Counted from the stretch's first letter, positions 17,764-27,411 are shown. The stretch is DNA of 64,000 nucleotides from Clostridium sp. 'deep sea' (GCF_014931565.1 NZ_CP063353.1:2480001-2544000), one strand, 5' to 3'. Numbers and translations: made by a program. The notes: generated by a model not told the origin, from the letters alone.

Positions 17764-18621
17764 ATGAAATTAAGAGAACTATGGAATAATGGTAGTGAGT
17801 TTCTTGCTACCCATAAAAGAGAAAACGGGCGGTCAGACGCCCGTATTTTATTAATGCATTTATTACAAATAGATTATACCCAGTTTATCCTAAGACTTGA
17901 ACAAGAGATAAACCTTAAACTAACCGAGAGTTATGAGAGAGAATTAACTAATTTAATTAGTGGAAAGCCCTTGCAATATATCTTAGGGGAACAAGAGTTT
18001 ATGGGCTTAATGTTTAAGGTAAATAATAATGTATTAATTCCACGTGGAGATACAGAGGTTTTAGTTAACAAAACCCTTGAGTTGACTAGTAATTTTCCAA
18101 GTTTAAATATTGTTGATGTAGGTACAGGAAGTGGTATTATAGCTGTAACTTTAGCAAAAAAGCTGCCCAAAGCTAAAATCACTGCAATAGACATCTCTGC
18201 AAAAGCTTTAAAGGTAGCAGAGTTAAATGCTCAAGATAATAAAGTAAAAAACAATATAAATTTTATTAAGGGAGATTTATTAAGCCCACTTTTAAATAAT
18301 AAACAACAGTACCAAATAATAGTTAGTAACCCTCCGTATATTTCGACACCAGAAATGAAAAATTTACCTCAGCATGTTTTAAATGAACCCCATTTAGCAT
18401 TAGAAGCTGGCTATGACGGTTTGGATTATTATAAAAGATTGGCACAAAGTGCACCATTAGTTTTATGTAACAATGGATACCTTATTGTAGAGATAGGTTC
18501 CAGTCAAGATAAACAAGTTAAAAAAATATTTTCCAATAATGGATTTATTGATATTGAGTTATTTAAAGACTTTGCAAATCTTCCAAGAGTTGTTGTTGGT
18601 AAATTAAAAAAAACCCTTTAA
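17764..18621 (+). CDS. prmC: Release factor glutamine methyltransferase
   Basis: SAM-dependent methyltransferase that modifies the GGQ glutamine of release factors. It has 285 residues with a helical N-terminal domain, the SAM-binding DVGTGSGIIAV near residue 119 and the catalytic NPPY in VSNPPYIS. LIPRGDTE (about residues 92-99) is also typical. It is coupled to its substrate gene prfA with a 2-bp gap. Confidence 0.95.
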   Translation: MKLRELWNNGSEFLATHKRENGRSDARILLMHLLQIDYTQFILRLEQEINLKLTESYERELTNLISGKPLQYILGEQEFMGLMFKVNNNVLIPRGDTEVLVNKTLELTSNFPSLNIVDVGTGSGIIAVTLAKKLPKAKITAIDISAKALKVAELNAQDNKVKNNINFIKGDLLSPLLNNKQQYQIIVSNPPYISTPEMKNLPQHVLNEPHLALEAGYDGLDYYKRLAQSAPLVLCNNGYLIVEIGSSQDKQVKKIFSNNGFIDIELFKDFANLPRVVVGKLKKTL

Positions 18622-18779
18622 ATATAAAAATATAGTGCTATAATGTTTGGAAATAACATCGCTGATAGCTAACACATCTAAATGAGTTAGGCATAAAATA
18701 AATTGGTGAGTTATAACAAAAAATAAGTAGTGGAAACTATTCTGCAACTTATTATGAGAATGTGCTAGGGGGAGTTATC
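18622..18779 (+). promoter_or_regulatory. lysA leader with promoter and small hairpins
   Basis: A TATAAT (18639-18644) suggests transcription starts near 18651, giving a leader of about 130 bases. Two weak hairpins are visible: GCTAAC pairing near GTTAGGC (18668-18692), and AATAAG / CTTATT (18722-18753) enclosing TAGT / ACTA. The conserved core of the lysine riboswitch was not found, so regulation by lysine is not shown. Confidence 0.35.
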
Positions 18780-20093
18780 GTGAAATTAAGAGGAACTATG
18801 CGAGTTAATAGTGAAGGTGTTTTAACAGTAGGAAATGTAAGTACTAAACAATTGGCTCAAAAATATAAAACTCCATTATATATAATTGATCAACAATGTA
18901 TTGAAGAAAACATAAAAAACTTTAAATCATGGTTTAGTTCAGATATTCTTGATACTCAGATTGTTTATGCCTCTAAGGCTCTTATTAATGGCTACATGTG
19001 TAATCTAATTGCTGAAAATGGTTTAGGTATAGATGTAATATCTAAAGGGGATATGGTGTTGTTGCATAAATGCAATTATCCTCTAAACAGAGTTTATTTA
19101 CATGGAAATGCTAAATCAGAGGCTGAGCTTGAGTTTGCCTTAAAACATGGTGTAGGTAGAATTGTTGTTGATAACTTTGATGAATTAGACAGAATTAAAG
19201 AAATCTGCACCAAAAATGACTATAAAACTAAAATACTTATAAGGGTTAATCCTGGTGTTAAAACACACACCCATAAATATTTAAGAACGGCCCTAGATTC
19301 ATCTAAATTTGGCATATCACTCTATCGCCAAAATTCTTATGAAAAAATTAAACAATTAAAAAATGATCCACATATTGAATTAGTAGGTATACATTGTCAT
19401 ATTGGATCACAAATTAATGAAGAAGCAGCTTTTATGAGAACGGTAGAAGTAATGCTTAATTTCTGTTTAGAGATATTAAATAAAACTGGAATAGAGTTAA
19501 CAGAAATTAACTATGGTGGTGGTTTTGCAATTTACTATGCTAAAAGAGATACCCCACCTGATTTATCTGCTTTGTTACCAGCAGTTATAAAAAAGACTGA
19601 AGAACAAATAAAAAAGAATAATTTAAATATAAAAAAGGTGATTATTGAGCCGGGTAGATCTATAGTAGGTGCTGCAGGTACTACTCTTTACAAAATAGAA
19701 GCTCATAAAACAACCTATAGTGGACGTAAATATTTAATGGTTGATGGAGGTATGTCGGATAACCCTCGTCCAGCATTATATAATGCTCAGTATGAGGCAG
19801 TGATTGTTGACAAAATGTTACAAGACCCTATAAATAGGGTAGCGGTAGCCGGCAAATGCTGTGAGTCAGGTGATATTTTAATAGATGACATTGTTTTTCC
19901 AGAAACCAAAAATGGTGACATCATAGCAGTTGCTGCGACGGGTGCCTATAATTATTCAATGGCAAGTAATTATAATGGTTTACCACGACCTGCTATGGTA
20001 GCAGTTAAGAACAGTAAGGATATACTAATAACCAAGCGTGAAGAAATCAATAGATTACACGAATGTGATGTAAACGTTGATACTTTAGAATAA
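18780..20093 (+). CDS. lysA: Diaminopimelate decarboxylase
   Basis: PLP-dependent enzyme converting meso-diaminopimelate to L-lysine. From the GTG at 18780 it has 437 residues; that start has an AGGGGGAG site 6 bases upstream, whereas the longer ORF would begin inside the site. The fold III PLP lysine lies in YASKALI, and [25 protein letters not shown] and the C-terminal CCESGDI (active-site Cys loop) are all present. It is followed by dapA and dapB, making a lysine/DAP operon. Confidence 0.96.
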   Translation: MKLRGTMRVNSEGVLTVGNVSTKQLAQKYKTPLYIIDQQCIEENIKNFKSWFSSDILDTQIVYASKALINGYMCNLIAENGLGIDVISKGDMVLLHKCNYPLNRVYLHGNAKSEAELEFALKHGVGRIVVDNFDELDRIKEICTKNDYKTKILIRVNPGVKTHTHKYLRTALDSSKFGISLYRQNSYEKIKQLKNDPHIELVGIHCHIGSQINEEAAFMRTVEVMLNFCLEILNKTGIELTEINYGGGFAIYYAKRDTPPDLSALLPAVIKKTEEQIKKNNLNIKKVIIEPGRSIVGAAGTTLYKIEAHKTTYSGRKYLMVDGGMSDNPRPALYNAQYEAVIVDKMLQDPINRVAVAGKCCESGDILIDDIVFPETKNGDIIAVAATGAYNYSMASNYNGLPRPAMVAVKNSKDILITKREEINRLHECDVNVDTLE

Positions 20094-20115
20094 AACCTTA
20101 TTTGGAGTTGATAGA

Positions 20116-20994
20116 ATGCTTTTTAAAGGATCTGGTGTAGCGATTGTAACCCCATTTATTGCAGATAAAACGATTAACTATAATCAGTATCAAGAACTAC
20201 TTGAGTGGCATATTAAAGAAGGTACAGATTGTATTGTTGTTTGTGGAACAACTGGTGAAGCATCTGCAATGACAACAGAAGAACAACAGAGTTTGATTAA
20301 ATTTACCGTAGAAAAGGTGGCAGGAAGGATTCCTGTTGTTGCAGGAACTGGTAGTAATAATACTAAACATGCCGTAGAGCTTAGTCAATATGCTGAGTCT
20401 GTTGGTGTGGATGGTTTGCTAGTAATTAATCCTTATTATAATAGAACCTCTCAGCAAGGCATTATAGAGCACTTTAAGGTAATAGCTGATTCTGTAAATA
20501 CACCAATAATAGTTTACAATGTGCCATCACGTACTGGCTGTAATATTACTGCTCAAACTGTTAAGCAATTAGCTAATATTCCTAATATAGTTGCAATAAA
20601 AGAAGCTAGTGGAAATATCTCTCAGATTGCTGAAATAGCAAGGATTTGTCCTAGTGATTTTATAATATACTCGGGTAATGATGATCATATTGTTCCTGTA
20701 TTATCTTTAGGGGGGCAAGGTGTTATAACAGTTGTTGGAAATATTCTACCAAAGGAAACATCTGTATTAGTACATGAATACTTAAAAGGCAATACTAAAA
20801 AAGCCTTAGAAATGCAATTAAAAATGAATGGTGTTGTAAAATCTCTCTTTTTAGAGAACAACCCTATACCAGTAAAAAAGGCCATGCAGTTACTCAATCT
20901 TTGCAGTGGCGAACTACGATTACCACTAGTTGATATGCAAAAAGATACACTGGAGATTCTTAAACAAGAATTAAATAAATACAATCTTCTATAG
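20116..20994 (+). CDS. dapA: 4-hydroxy-tetrahydrodipicolinate synthase
   Basis: Class I aldolase joining pyruvate and aspartate semialdehyde in the DAP/lysine pathway. Full length at 292 residues. GTTGEASAM near residue 44, YNVPSRTG near 135-142 (catalytic Tyr) and AIKEASGN with the Schiff-base Lys near residue 163 are visible. The start ATG has a TTTGGAGT site. It lies 22 bp after lysA. Confidence 0.96.
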   Translation: MLFKGSGVAIVTPFIADKTINYNQYQELLEWHIKEGTDCIVVCGTTGEASAMTTEEQQSLIKFTVEKVAGRIPVVAGTGSNNTKHAVELSQYAESVGVDGLLVINPYYNRTSQQGIIEHFKVIADSVNTPIIVYNVPSRTGCNITAQTVKQLANIPNIVAIKEASGNISQIAEIARICPSDFIIYSGNDDHIVPVLSLGGQGVITVVGNILPKETSVLVHEYLKGNTKKALEMQLKMNGVVKSLFLENNPIPVKKAMQLLNLCSGELRLPLVDMQKDTLEILKQELNKYNLL

Positions 20995-21048
20995 ATAAAA
21001 CAAGAATAAATTACTATATGTAAAAACTATATAGTTAAGGAGAAGTAA

Positions 21049-21783
21049 ATGAAAGCTATAGTATATGGATCCGATGGCGTTATGGGTAATATGCTGGTTG
21101 ACCAAGTAAAAAAATGTAATGATATACAACTGGTAGCTGAAATAACACCATTAAATAATGAGGGAATAAAATGCTTATCTCAATTCGAAGGTGAAGCAGA
21201 CATTGTAATCGATTTTTCGCACCCAAATAATCTGCCAGATATAATTCAATGGGGCTTAAAAACTAAAAAGCCGTTATTGCTGTGTACAACTGGTTATAGT
21301 GAAAGTGATTTAGACCTTATTAAAAAGGCATCCCATAAATGCCCTGTTTTAGTAGCTGGTAACACCTCAATGGGCGTTAATATAGTTAAAATAATACTTG
21401 AAAAAATGGTAAGCCTCTTAGGAGATTGGGATATTGAGCTGCTAGAAAAACATCATAACAGAAAAAAGGATAGTCCTAGTGGAACAGCTAGAGAGCTTTT
21501 GCATATCTTAGAAACCAATAATGTAAGCTTAACCCAACCTATTTATGGTAGGGGGTTAGGGGAGTTCAAGAGAACAAAAGGAGACATTGGTGTTCATTCT
21601 ATTAGGGCAGGTACAATAGCAGGAGAACATAGTGTATTATTTGCGCGTGATGATGAAATAATAGAAATAAAACACCAAGCTTTATCACGTAAAATATTTG
21701 TAAATGGTGCAATTAAAGCAGCCGAGTGGTTGGTGCAACAACAAGCAGGATTTTATACTATGCGTGATATGTTTCAGAGATGA
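21049..21783 (+). CDS. dapB: 4-hydroxy-tetrahydrodipicolinate reductase
   Basis: NAD(P)H-dependent reductase following DapA. It has 244 residues, slightly short for the family. The N-terminal nucleotide fold reads IVYGSDGVMGNM; one expects GxxGxMG, and here the first glycine pair is GSDG. DFSHP, TTGYS, GNTSMGVN and the catalytic EKHHNRKKDSPSGTA follow. The ATG at 21049 has an AAGGAGAAG site. A terminator 60 bp downstream ends the lysA-dapA-dapB unit. Confidence 0.94.
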   Translation: MKAIVYGSDGVMGNMLVDQVKKCNDIQLVAEITPLNNEGIKCLSQFEGEADIVIDFSHPNNLPDIIQWGLKTKKPLLLCTTGYSESDLDLIKKASHKCPVLVAGNTSMGVNIVKIILEKMVSLLGDWDIELLEKHHNRKKDSPSGTARELLHILETNNVSLTQPIYGRGLGEFKRTKGDIGVHSIRAGTIAGEHSVLFARDDEIIEIKHQALSRKIFVNGAIKAAEWLVQQQAGFYTMRDMFQR

Positions 21784-21843
21784 AAATGAGATGAAAGTAA
21801 CACACAGATAACAACGTTTTAGTTGTCACATATCTTAATAATA

Positions 21844-21874
21844 AAAGGAAGCTTATGTTAAGGCTTCCTTTTTA
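21844..21874 (+). terminator. dap operon terminator
   Basis: Stem AAAGGAAGC (21844-21852) / GCTTCCTTT (21863-21871), continuing into a T run. Confidence 0.88.
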
Positions 21875-21934
21875 ACGTAAAAAAATATTTTTATCATAGT
21901 ATTTTTTAAGATATTAGAAAAAAAACACAAAATA

Positions 21935-21961
21935 AAACAAGTTAATATAAAGAACATGTTT
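21935..21961. promoter_or_regulatory. TetR-type operator in front of the BCCT gene
   Basis: A 27-bp imperfect palindrome with arms AAACAAGTT (21935-21943) and AACATGTTT (21953-21961). Of its 27 bases, 24 match the element at 24475-24501. The right arm overlaps the -35 of the predicted promoter. Both copies flank the tetR gene at 23646-24311, so they are its likely operators. Confidence 0.7.
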
Positions 21962-21988
21962 GATAGTTGAATGTGTTTATGCTATGCT
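21959..21988 (+). promoter_or_regulatory. Predicted BCCT gene promoter
   Basis: TTTGAT (21959-21964), 18-bp spacer, TATGCT (21983-21988). It has the same geometry relative to the operator as the grdI promoter. Confidence 0.5.
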
Positions 21989-22023
21989 TATTTTAGGAAA
22001 AACATATGTGTGGGAGGAGAATT

Positions 22024-23592
22024 ATGAGTAAGGAGAAAGCAGGGTTAAAACCAAAAAAAGGTAATAGTGTATTCTTTATTTCAGTAGCTGTAGTTTTTGC
22101 AGTAGTGCTTTGGGGAATTATAGTGCCAAAGAACTTTGAAAAAACAGCTAATCATTTATTGGGTTATATGCTAGATAATTTTGGTTGGTTTTATCTTATA
22201 GCAGTATCAATGTTTATTGTGTTTGCACTTGGGCTGGCGTTTAGCAAATATGGAAAAATAAAGCTTGGGCCAGACGATTCAAAGCCAGAGTATAGTAATA
22301 TTTCATGGTTTTCGATGTTGTTTAGTGCCGGTATGGGTATAGGCCTTATATTCTGGGGTGTAGCAGAGCCGCTAAATCATTTCATTAATCCAGCTGGATT
22401 CTCAGGTGCTGTAGCAGGGTCATCAGCCGCAGCAGATTTTTCAATAAAGATGTCTATTACACATTGGGGATTCCATATTTGGGCTACCCATGGAGTGATG
22501 GCACTTGCACTTGCCTATTTCCAGTTTAGAAAAGGAGCTCCTGGCTTAATAAGTTCAATTTTTGTTCCTTTGATTGGTGAAAAAAGAGTAAGAGGACCAA
22601 TTGGTAAAGCAATTGATATCTTTGCTATTTTTGCAACCGTTACAGGAGTTGCTTGTTCATTAGGAATGGGAACACTTCAAATAAATGGTGGTCTTAATTA
22701 TCTATATGGATTACCAAAAACAACTTTAGTTCAAGTTGTCATAATTGTTTTGGTTACCATTGCATTTATGATATCAGCTATAACTGGCTTAAACAAAGGA
22801 ATCAAATGGTTATCTAATACTAATGTAGCTTTAGCATTTATTATTTTAACTCTAACTATTCTTGTAGGACCTACTGTAAAAATCATTAGTGCCTTTACAA
22901 ATGGCATGGGTATGTATATAAGTGATATTATAAGGACTAGTTTGCATATGGAACCCTTTGGAGATAATTCTTGGATAGGTGGCTGGACCATATTCTATTG
23001 GGCTTGGACTCTGTCTTGGGCACCATTTGTGGGCTCTTTTATTGCCAGAATATCAAGAGGAAGAACAATCAAAGAGTTTGTTTTGGGTGTTATGGTTGGT
23101 CCTGTTTTAGGAAGTGCATTATGGATGGCCACTTATGGTACAGTTGGAATGAACTTAGGTAGTGATATTGCAACTAAAGCAGTTCAAGTAACTGAAACAG
23201 CCTTCTTTGTTGTTATGAGTCATTATCCGTTAGGTGGTATTATTTCCTTTATTACCGTAATACTATTAGTTACGTTTTTTGTTACTTCAGCTGATTCTGC
23301 AACATTTGTACTTGGTATGTTTTCATCTCATGGAAACCTAAACCCATCAACTAAAAAGAAGATAGTTTGGGGAATAATTCAATCGCTATTAGCAGTCGCC
23401 TTGTTGCTTGCAGGTGGGGGTGGAATTAAAACCTTGCAGAATGCTGTTATTGCTGTTGCCTTGCCTTTCACAATTATTTTGGTATTAGGTTGTGTTTCAC
23501 TGTATAAAGTGCTTAAGCAGGATAGCCAAAATGGATCGTCTAAAAAAAGACTTAAAGATAGCTCTTTAAGTACTAAAGCATCAGTATCATAG
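22024..23592 (+). CDS. BCCT-family betaine/choline/carnitine transporter
   Basis: A 522-residue integral membrane transporter with about twelve hydrophobic segments. Diagnostic motifs are GMGIGLIFWGVAEPLNHF (glycine-rich TM3 region), WGFHIWATHG, and the BCCT signature FYWAWTLSWAPFVGSFIARI, whose tryptophans line the substrate site. The gene is placed beside the betaine reductase genes and under the same type of operator, which argues that it imports glycine betaine as an electron acceptor rather than only for osmoprotection. I start at the ATG at 22024 (GGGAGGAG site 5 bases upstream); the extension to 22006 would contain that site. Confidence 0.92.
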   Translation: MSKEKAGLKPKKGNSVFFISVAVVFAVVLWGIIVPKNFEKTANHLLGYMLDNFGWFYLIAVSMFIVFALGLAFSKYGKIKLGPDDSKPEYSNISWFSMLFSAGMGIGLIFWGVAEPLNHFINPAGFSGAVAGSSAAADFSIKMSITHWGFHIWATHGVMALALAYFQFRKGAPGLISSIFVPLIGEKRVRGPIGKAIDIFAIFATVTGVACSLGMGTLQINGGLNYLYGLPKTTLVQVVIIVLVTIAFMISAITGLNKGIKWLSNTNVALAFIILTLTILVGPTVKIISAFTNGMGMYISDIIRTSLHMEPFGDNSWIGGWTIFYWAWTLSWAPFVGSFIARISRGRTIKEFVLGVMVGPVLGSALWMATYGTVGMNLGSDIATKAVQVTETAFFVVMSHYPLGGIISFITVILLVTFFVTSADSATFVLGMFSSHGNLNPSTKKKIVWGIIQSLLAVALLLAGGGGIKTLQNAVIAVALPFTIILVLGCVSLYKVLKQDSQNGSSKKRLKDSSLSTKASVS

Positions 23593-23623
23593 AGTGTAAA
23601 AAATAGTAGCTATTATTAAGCAA

Positions 23624-23661
23624 AAAAAGAGTTCAATACAATTTGTTATTGAACTCTTTTT
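23624..23661. terminator. Bidirectional terminator between BCCT and tetR
   Basis: 15-bp stem AAAAAGAGTTCAATA (23624-23638) / TATTGAACTCTTTTT (23647-23661). It overlaps the tetR stop codon and serves both convergent genes. Confidence 0.88.
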
Positions 23662-24311
23662 AAGTATTTTTTTAAGGTATTTTTTAGATATTTCATAGTA
23701 ACTTGTTCAGCTTCTTCTAAAGAATAATCTATTTGTTTATTTATAATTCTAGAAACCATTCCCTGATAAATTAAAATATGAACATCATTTAATTCAGTTA
23801 GTTCGTTTTGATTTATAAATCCCTCTTCTACACAAGGGGTTAGGATAGTTATGCCTCTTTCAAAAATATCGTGTTTATAAAGCATATTTTTTAGCTTAAT
23901 AGGGGGTTCTCCAAGTTCCTCTGGGTAAATATTATAGAATTCTTTGATAGGGTCTTCTACCGCAAAATGATGTTTTGAGTAAAAGAGAGCATAATAAATT
24001 TTTGGCTTTAAAAATGAATGATGACAGAAACATTCCCAAATTTTTATATATCTTTCTAATGAGTTTTTGGCACTATCAATATACTTAGGTAAATTATATG
24101 TATAGTCCTTAATGAATTTCATAGCAGCCAAAAAGGTTAAGTGTTCTAAATTTTCAAAATAATTGTATAGTGTTGAACTATTATATCCTGCGATATCGGC
24201 AACTTTTCTAACTGTAATTGCGTCAATTCCTTCATCTTTAATAATTTTTGCTGCTGCATTTATAAAATACGACTTTCTTATATTTCTTCGCATGTCTTTT
24301 TTATTGTTCAT
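23646..24311 (-). CDS. TetR-family regulator of the betaine genes
   Basis: A 221-residue TetR-type repressor. The N-terminal helix-turn-helix (AAKIIKDEGIDAITVRKVADIAGYNSSTLYNYF, written here as positions 18-50) is a clear TetR DNA-binding domain. The C-terminal ligand-binding part has no recognisable sequence match. It sits between the convergent transporter gene and the divergent grdI gene, and near-identical 27-bp inverted repeats stand before each of those genes. Repression relieved by betaine or a related compound is the natural inference. ATG at 24311 with a GGTGAT site; its own start is about 160 bp from the operator. Confidence 0.85.
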   Translation of the reverse strand: MNNKKDMRRNIRKSYFINAAAKIIKDEGIDAITVRKVADIAGYNSSTLYNYFENLEHLTFLAAMKFIKDYTYNLPKYIDSAKNSLERYIKIWECFCHHSFLKPKIYYALFYSKHHFAVEDPIKEFYNIYPEELGEPPIKLKNMLYKHDIFERGITILTPCVEEGFINQNELTELNDVHILIYQGMVSRIINKQIDYSLEEAEQVTMKYLKNTLKKYLKRVQ

Positions 24312-24474
24312 ATTTTATCACCAACTTAATAATTAGAGCTAATTTGCTTTGATTAATGACTTTCATTAAATTTATTTATAAGACTAAATTTTATCTACTA
24401 TAAACAACTTAGGTAACAAAATACAGCCATTAACATTAAATGTATCTTATCATACCTATAAAATATTATCAATT

Positions 24475-24501
24475 AAACAAGTTATTAAATAGAACATGTT
24501 T
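24475..24501. promoter_or_regulatory. TetR-type operator in front of grdI
   Basis: Arms AAACAAGTT (24475-24483) and AACATGTTT (24493-24501), 9-bp spacer; second copy of the element at 21935. It overlaps the -35 of the grdI promoter. Confidence 0.7.
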
Positions 24502-24528
24502 ACAATAAGAACGCGTTTGTGATATTAT
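24499..24528 (+). promoter_or_regulatory. Predicted grdI promoter
   Basis: TTTACA (24499-24504), 18-bp spacer, TATTAT (24523-24528). The -35 shares bases with the right operator arm, so repressor binding should block polymerase. Confidence 0.55.
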
Positions 24529-24597
24529 AATTTATAAGATTATTGATAAATTAAATTAAGTGTTAAATAAGCTTAATAAAGAAAGGGTGGAAACAAA

Positions 24598-25923
24598 ATG
24601 AAACTAGAATTTGGAAATTTTTATGTTAAAGATGTTCGTTTTGGTAATCATACCTCTTATAAGGAGGGCACTTTAACAATAAATAAAGAAGAAGCTTTAA
24701 AAATTGTTAGAGAAGATGAGCATATCACCGAAGCCGATTTAGTAATAGCTAAACCAGGCGATGAGGTGAGAATTATTCCTGTTAAAGATGCTTTTGAGCC
24801 AAGGTATAGAGTTGATGGAAATACTTTATATCCAGGTATAACTGGTGAAGTGTCTCCAGTAGGAAACGGAAGAGTTAATGCACTAAAAAATATCAGTGTA
24901 CTATCTGTTGGAAAACACTGGGGAGGGTTTCAAGACGGCTTAATTGATATGTGTGGTGAAGGAGCTAAACATACCTATTATTCTCAGCTAATTAATATTT
25001 GTTTAGTAGCTGATACTGATGAAGAGCATGAAAGATATGAACAGCAAAAGCAAAATATTGCAATTAATAAAGCAGCGATGAGGCTTTCTGAATATCTAGG
25101 AAGTTGTACAAAAGATTTAGCAGCTGAAGAGGTAGAAAGCTTTGAACTAAAGCCAATGACAAAACGCACAAAAGAAGAAAATGAACTACCCTCAGTAGTT
25201 GTAGTTTTACTTCCTCAATCCCAGCTAGACCAAGCAGGGTTTAATGAGCGGGTATATGGATGGGATACTAAAAAGATGTTACCAACATTAATGCATCCTA
25301 ATGAAATTTTAGATAGTGCCATGATTTCCGGTAGCTTTACACCGAGCTCTTCAAAGTGGGCAACATATGATATTCAAAACTTTCCAGTTATTAAAAGGGT
25401 GTATAAAGAGCACGGTAAAACTCTAAACTTTTTAGGTGTAATTGTATCAAATCTACAGATTGTCTTAGAAGAAAAAGAAAGATCTGCATTATATGTTAAA
25501 CAAATAGCTCAATCAATAGGAGCAGAGGGTGCTATTATTGTTCAAGCTGGTTATGGTAATTGTGATGCAGACTTAATAGGTACTATTGTTACTTTAGAAG
25601 ATGTAGGTATAAAAACTGCTGGAATAGCAACAGAGAGTCCTGGTAGAGATGGAGTATCACAGCCAAAAGTAACACTTGATGAAAAGGCAGATGCTATAGT
25701 TACCACTGGTAATGTATCAGAGTTAATAGAATTACCACCAATGAAAACTGTAATTGGTGAGCTAGAGTCTTTAGGAAGAGATGGATTTGGTGGAGGCTGG
25801 GCTGATGATGAAAAACTAGGCCCATCGGTTAGAGAAGATGGTTCAATAATTATGGAAGAAAACTCAATGTTCTGTGGTGATCAGATTGTAGGATGGTCTC
25901 CAAAAATAATAAAGGAATATTAA
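24598..25923 (+). CDS. grdI: Betaine-reductase-type component B, GrdE/GrdI-family subunit
   Basis: A 441-residue protein of the GrdE/GrdG/GrdI family, the non-selenoprotein part of substrate-specific component B in glycine, sarcosine and betaine reductases. The glycine-specific GrdE is a proprotein cleaved at a cysteine to give a pyruvoyl-type carbonyl. In the matching segment here (SGSFTPSSSKW, residues 244-254) no cysteine is present, which suggests an unprocessed subunit. Betaine cannot form a Schiff base, and the BCCT transporter lies next door, so I assign betaine (GrdI). ATG with AAAGGGTGG site. It is followed 12 bp later by grdH. Components A and C are not in the window. Confidence 0.82.
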   Translation: MKLEFGNFYVKDVRFGNHTSYKEGTLTINKEEALKIVREDEHITEADLVIAKPGDEVRIIPVKDAFEPRYRVDGNTLYPGITGEVSPVGNGRVNALKNISVLSVGKHWGGFQDGLIDMCGEGAKHTYYSQLINICLVADTDEEHERYEQQKQNIAINKAAMRLSEYLGSCTKDLAAEEVESFELKPMTKRTKEENELPSVVVVLLPQSQLDQAGFNERVYGWDTKKMLPTLMHPNEILDSAMISGSFTPSSSKWATYDIQNFPVIKRVYKEHGKTLNFLGVIVSNLQIVLEEKERSALYVKQIAQSIGAEGAIIVQAGYGNCDADLIGTIVTLEDVGIKTAGIATESPGRDGVSQPKVTLDEKADAIVTTGNVSELIELPPMKTVIGELESLGRDGFGGGWADDEKLGPSVREDGSIIMEENSMFCGDQIVGWSPKIIKEY

Positions 25924-25935
25924 GGAGGTGCAAAG

Positions 25936-27252
25936 ATGAAAAAAGCAATTTTGTATATAAATCAATTTTTTGCAGGTATTGGTGGTGAAGATAAGGCTGA
26001 TTATGCCCCAGAGATAAGAGAAGGCTTGGTTGGGCCTGCCTTAGCATTAAACAAGCAACTTGGTGATGAGGTAGAGATTACCCATACAGTTATCTGTGGT
26101 GATAACTTTATGGGTTCAAAAACCGAACAAGCAGTTGAGATAATTTTAGGATTTTTACAAGATAAAGAATTTGATATTTTCTTTGCAGGTCCTGCATTTA
26201 GAGCTGGTAGATATGGCACTGCATGTGGTCATATTTGTAAAGCTGTAAAAGAAAACTTTAACATACCAGTAATTACCTCTATGAATGAAGAAAACCCTGG
26301 TGTAGAGATGTTCCGCAAAGATATCTATATTTTTAAAGGTGGAGCTAGCGCTGCAGGTATGAGAAAAAATGCCAAAGCAATGACTAGTTTTGGGCTTAAA
26401 ATACTTAATGGTGAAGAGCTTTTGCCTGCTGAAGAAGAGGGATATTACAGCAGAGGTATAAGGCATCAAGTAGTATTAGATCCACCTGTAATGGCAGCTG
26501 ATAGGGTTGTTGATATGTTTATAAAGAAAATCTATCAGCAGCCATTTAAAACTGAATTGCCAATGCCTAAACTAGACAGAGTTCCAGTAGCTACACCAAT
26601 TAAAGACTTAAGTAAAGCAACTATAGCGTTAGTTACATCAGGTGGTATTGTACCAGTATCTAACCCAGATAGAATTCAATCGGCCTCAGCAACTAGATGG
26701 GGAAGATATAATATTGAGCACATGGATCGGTTAGAATCGGGGGTATTTAAAACAATTCACGCAGGTTTTGATCCTACAGCAGCCAATGCAGACCCAAATA
26801 TTATTATGCCTGTTGATGTTATGAAGCATTATGAAAAAGAAGGAATAATTGGTAAATTGCACGAGTATTACTATGCTACAGTAGGAACAGGTACAACACA
26901 AGCAGAGGCAGCTAGAATGGGTAAAGAAATGCTAGAGTACTTAAAAGAAGCAGAAGTAGATGGAGTTATTTTAGTATCTACTTGAGGCACCTGTACACGT
27001 TGCGGTGCAACGATTGTAAAAGAAATTGAAAGAGCTGGAATACCAGCGGTTCAGATGGCAAATATAATACCTGTTTCAAAAACAGTAGGTGTAAATAAAA
27101 TGGTATCAACCCTTTCTATACCTTATCCGCTGGGTGATCCTAATACAACAAAAGAAGAACAATGGAAAGTAAGATATCATAGAGTAGGTGTAGCGTTAGA
27201 GGCTTTGACTACAGATATTAATGAGCAAACTTTGTTTAAAGTTAAATTTTAG
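25936..27252 (+). CDS. grdH: Betaine-reductase selenoprotein component B (UGA = selenocysteine)
   Basis: Selenoprotein subunit of the GrdB/GrdF/GrdH family, 438 residues if the in-frame TGA at 26983-26985 is read as selenocysteine (residue 350). The context STUGTCTRCG gives the UxxCxxC redox motif of the family, and the downstream frame continues as family sequence to a normal stop. A hairpin GCACC / GGTGC (26987-27008) starts one base after the TGA, where a bacterial SECIS is expected. The ATG has an AGGAGGTG site. With GrdI it would bind betaine and transfer the carboxymethyl group to the GrdA selenocysteine. Automatic annotation would split it into a 349-residue protein and a downstream fragment beginning at 27055. 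Confidence 0.9.
26986..27010 (+). promoter_or_regulatory. Candidate bacterial SECIS element in grdH
   Basis: 5-bp stem GCACC (26987-26991) / GGTGC (27004-27008) with a 12-base loop, directly after the Sec UGA. Bacterial SECIS elements sit immediately 3' of the UGA inside the coding sequence. Confidence 0.6.
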
Positions 27253-27349
27253 CTTCAAAAATAAAATTTATTAATAAAATATATAAAAAATAATTTAATA
27301 TTAGAGCGTATGTTACTCCTATATTAATAATAAAAACTGGATAACATTT

Positions 27350-27390
27350 AACAGATGATTTCTGTATTTTACAGAAGTCATCTGTTTTTA
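27350..27390 (+). terminator. grdIH terminator
   Basis: Long stem AACAGATGA-TTTCTGT / ACAGAA-TCATCTGTT (27350-27387) with an ATTTT loop and following T run. Confidence 0.9.
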
Positions 27391-27411
27391 AACTAAGGAT
27401 ATCTTAAGTAG

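Noticed and set aside
18645-18779. Lysine riboswitch ahead of lysA
   Set aside because: The leader is too short and none of the conserved L-box core was found.
27055-27252. Separate 65-residue gene after grdH
   Set aside because: It is the C-terminal part of grdH after the selenocysteine UGA; there is no ribosome binding site at 27055.
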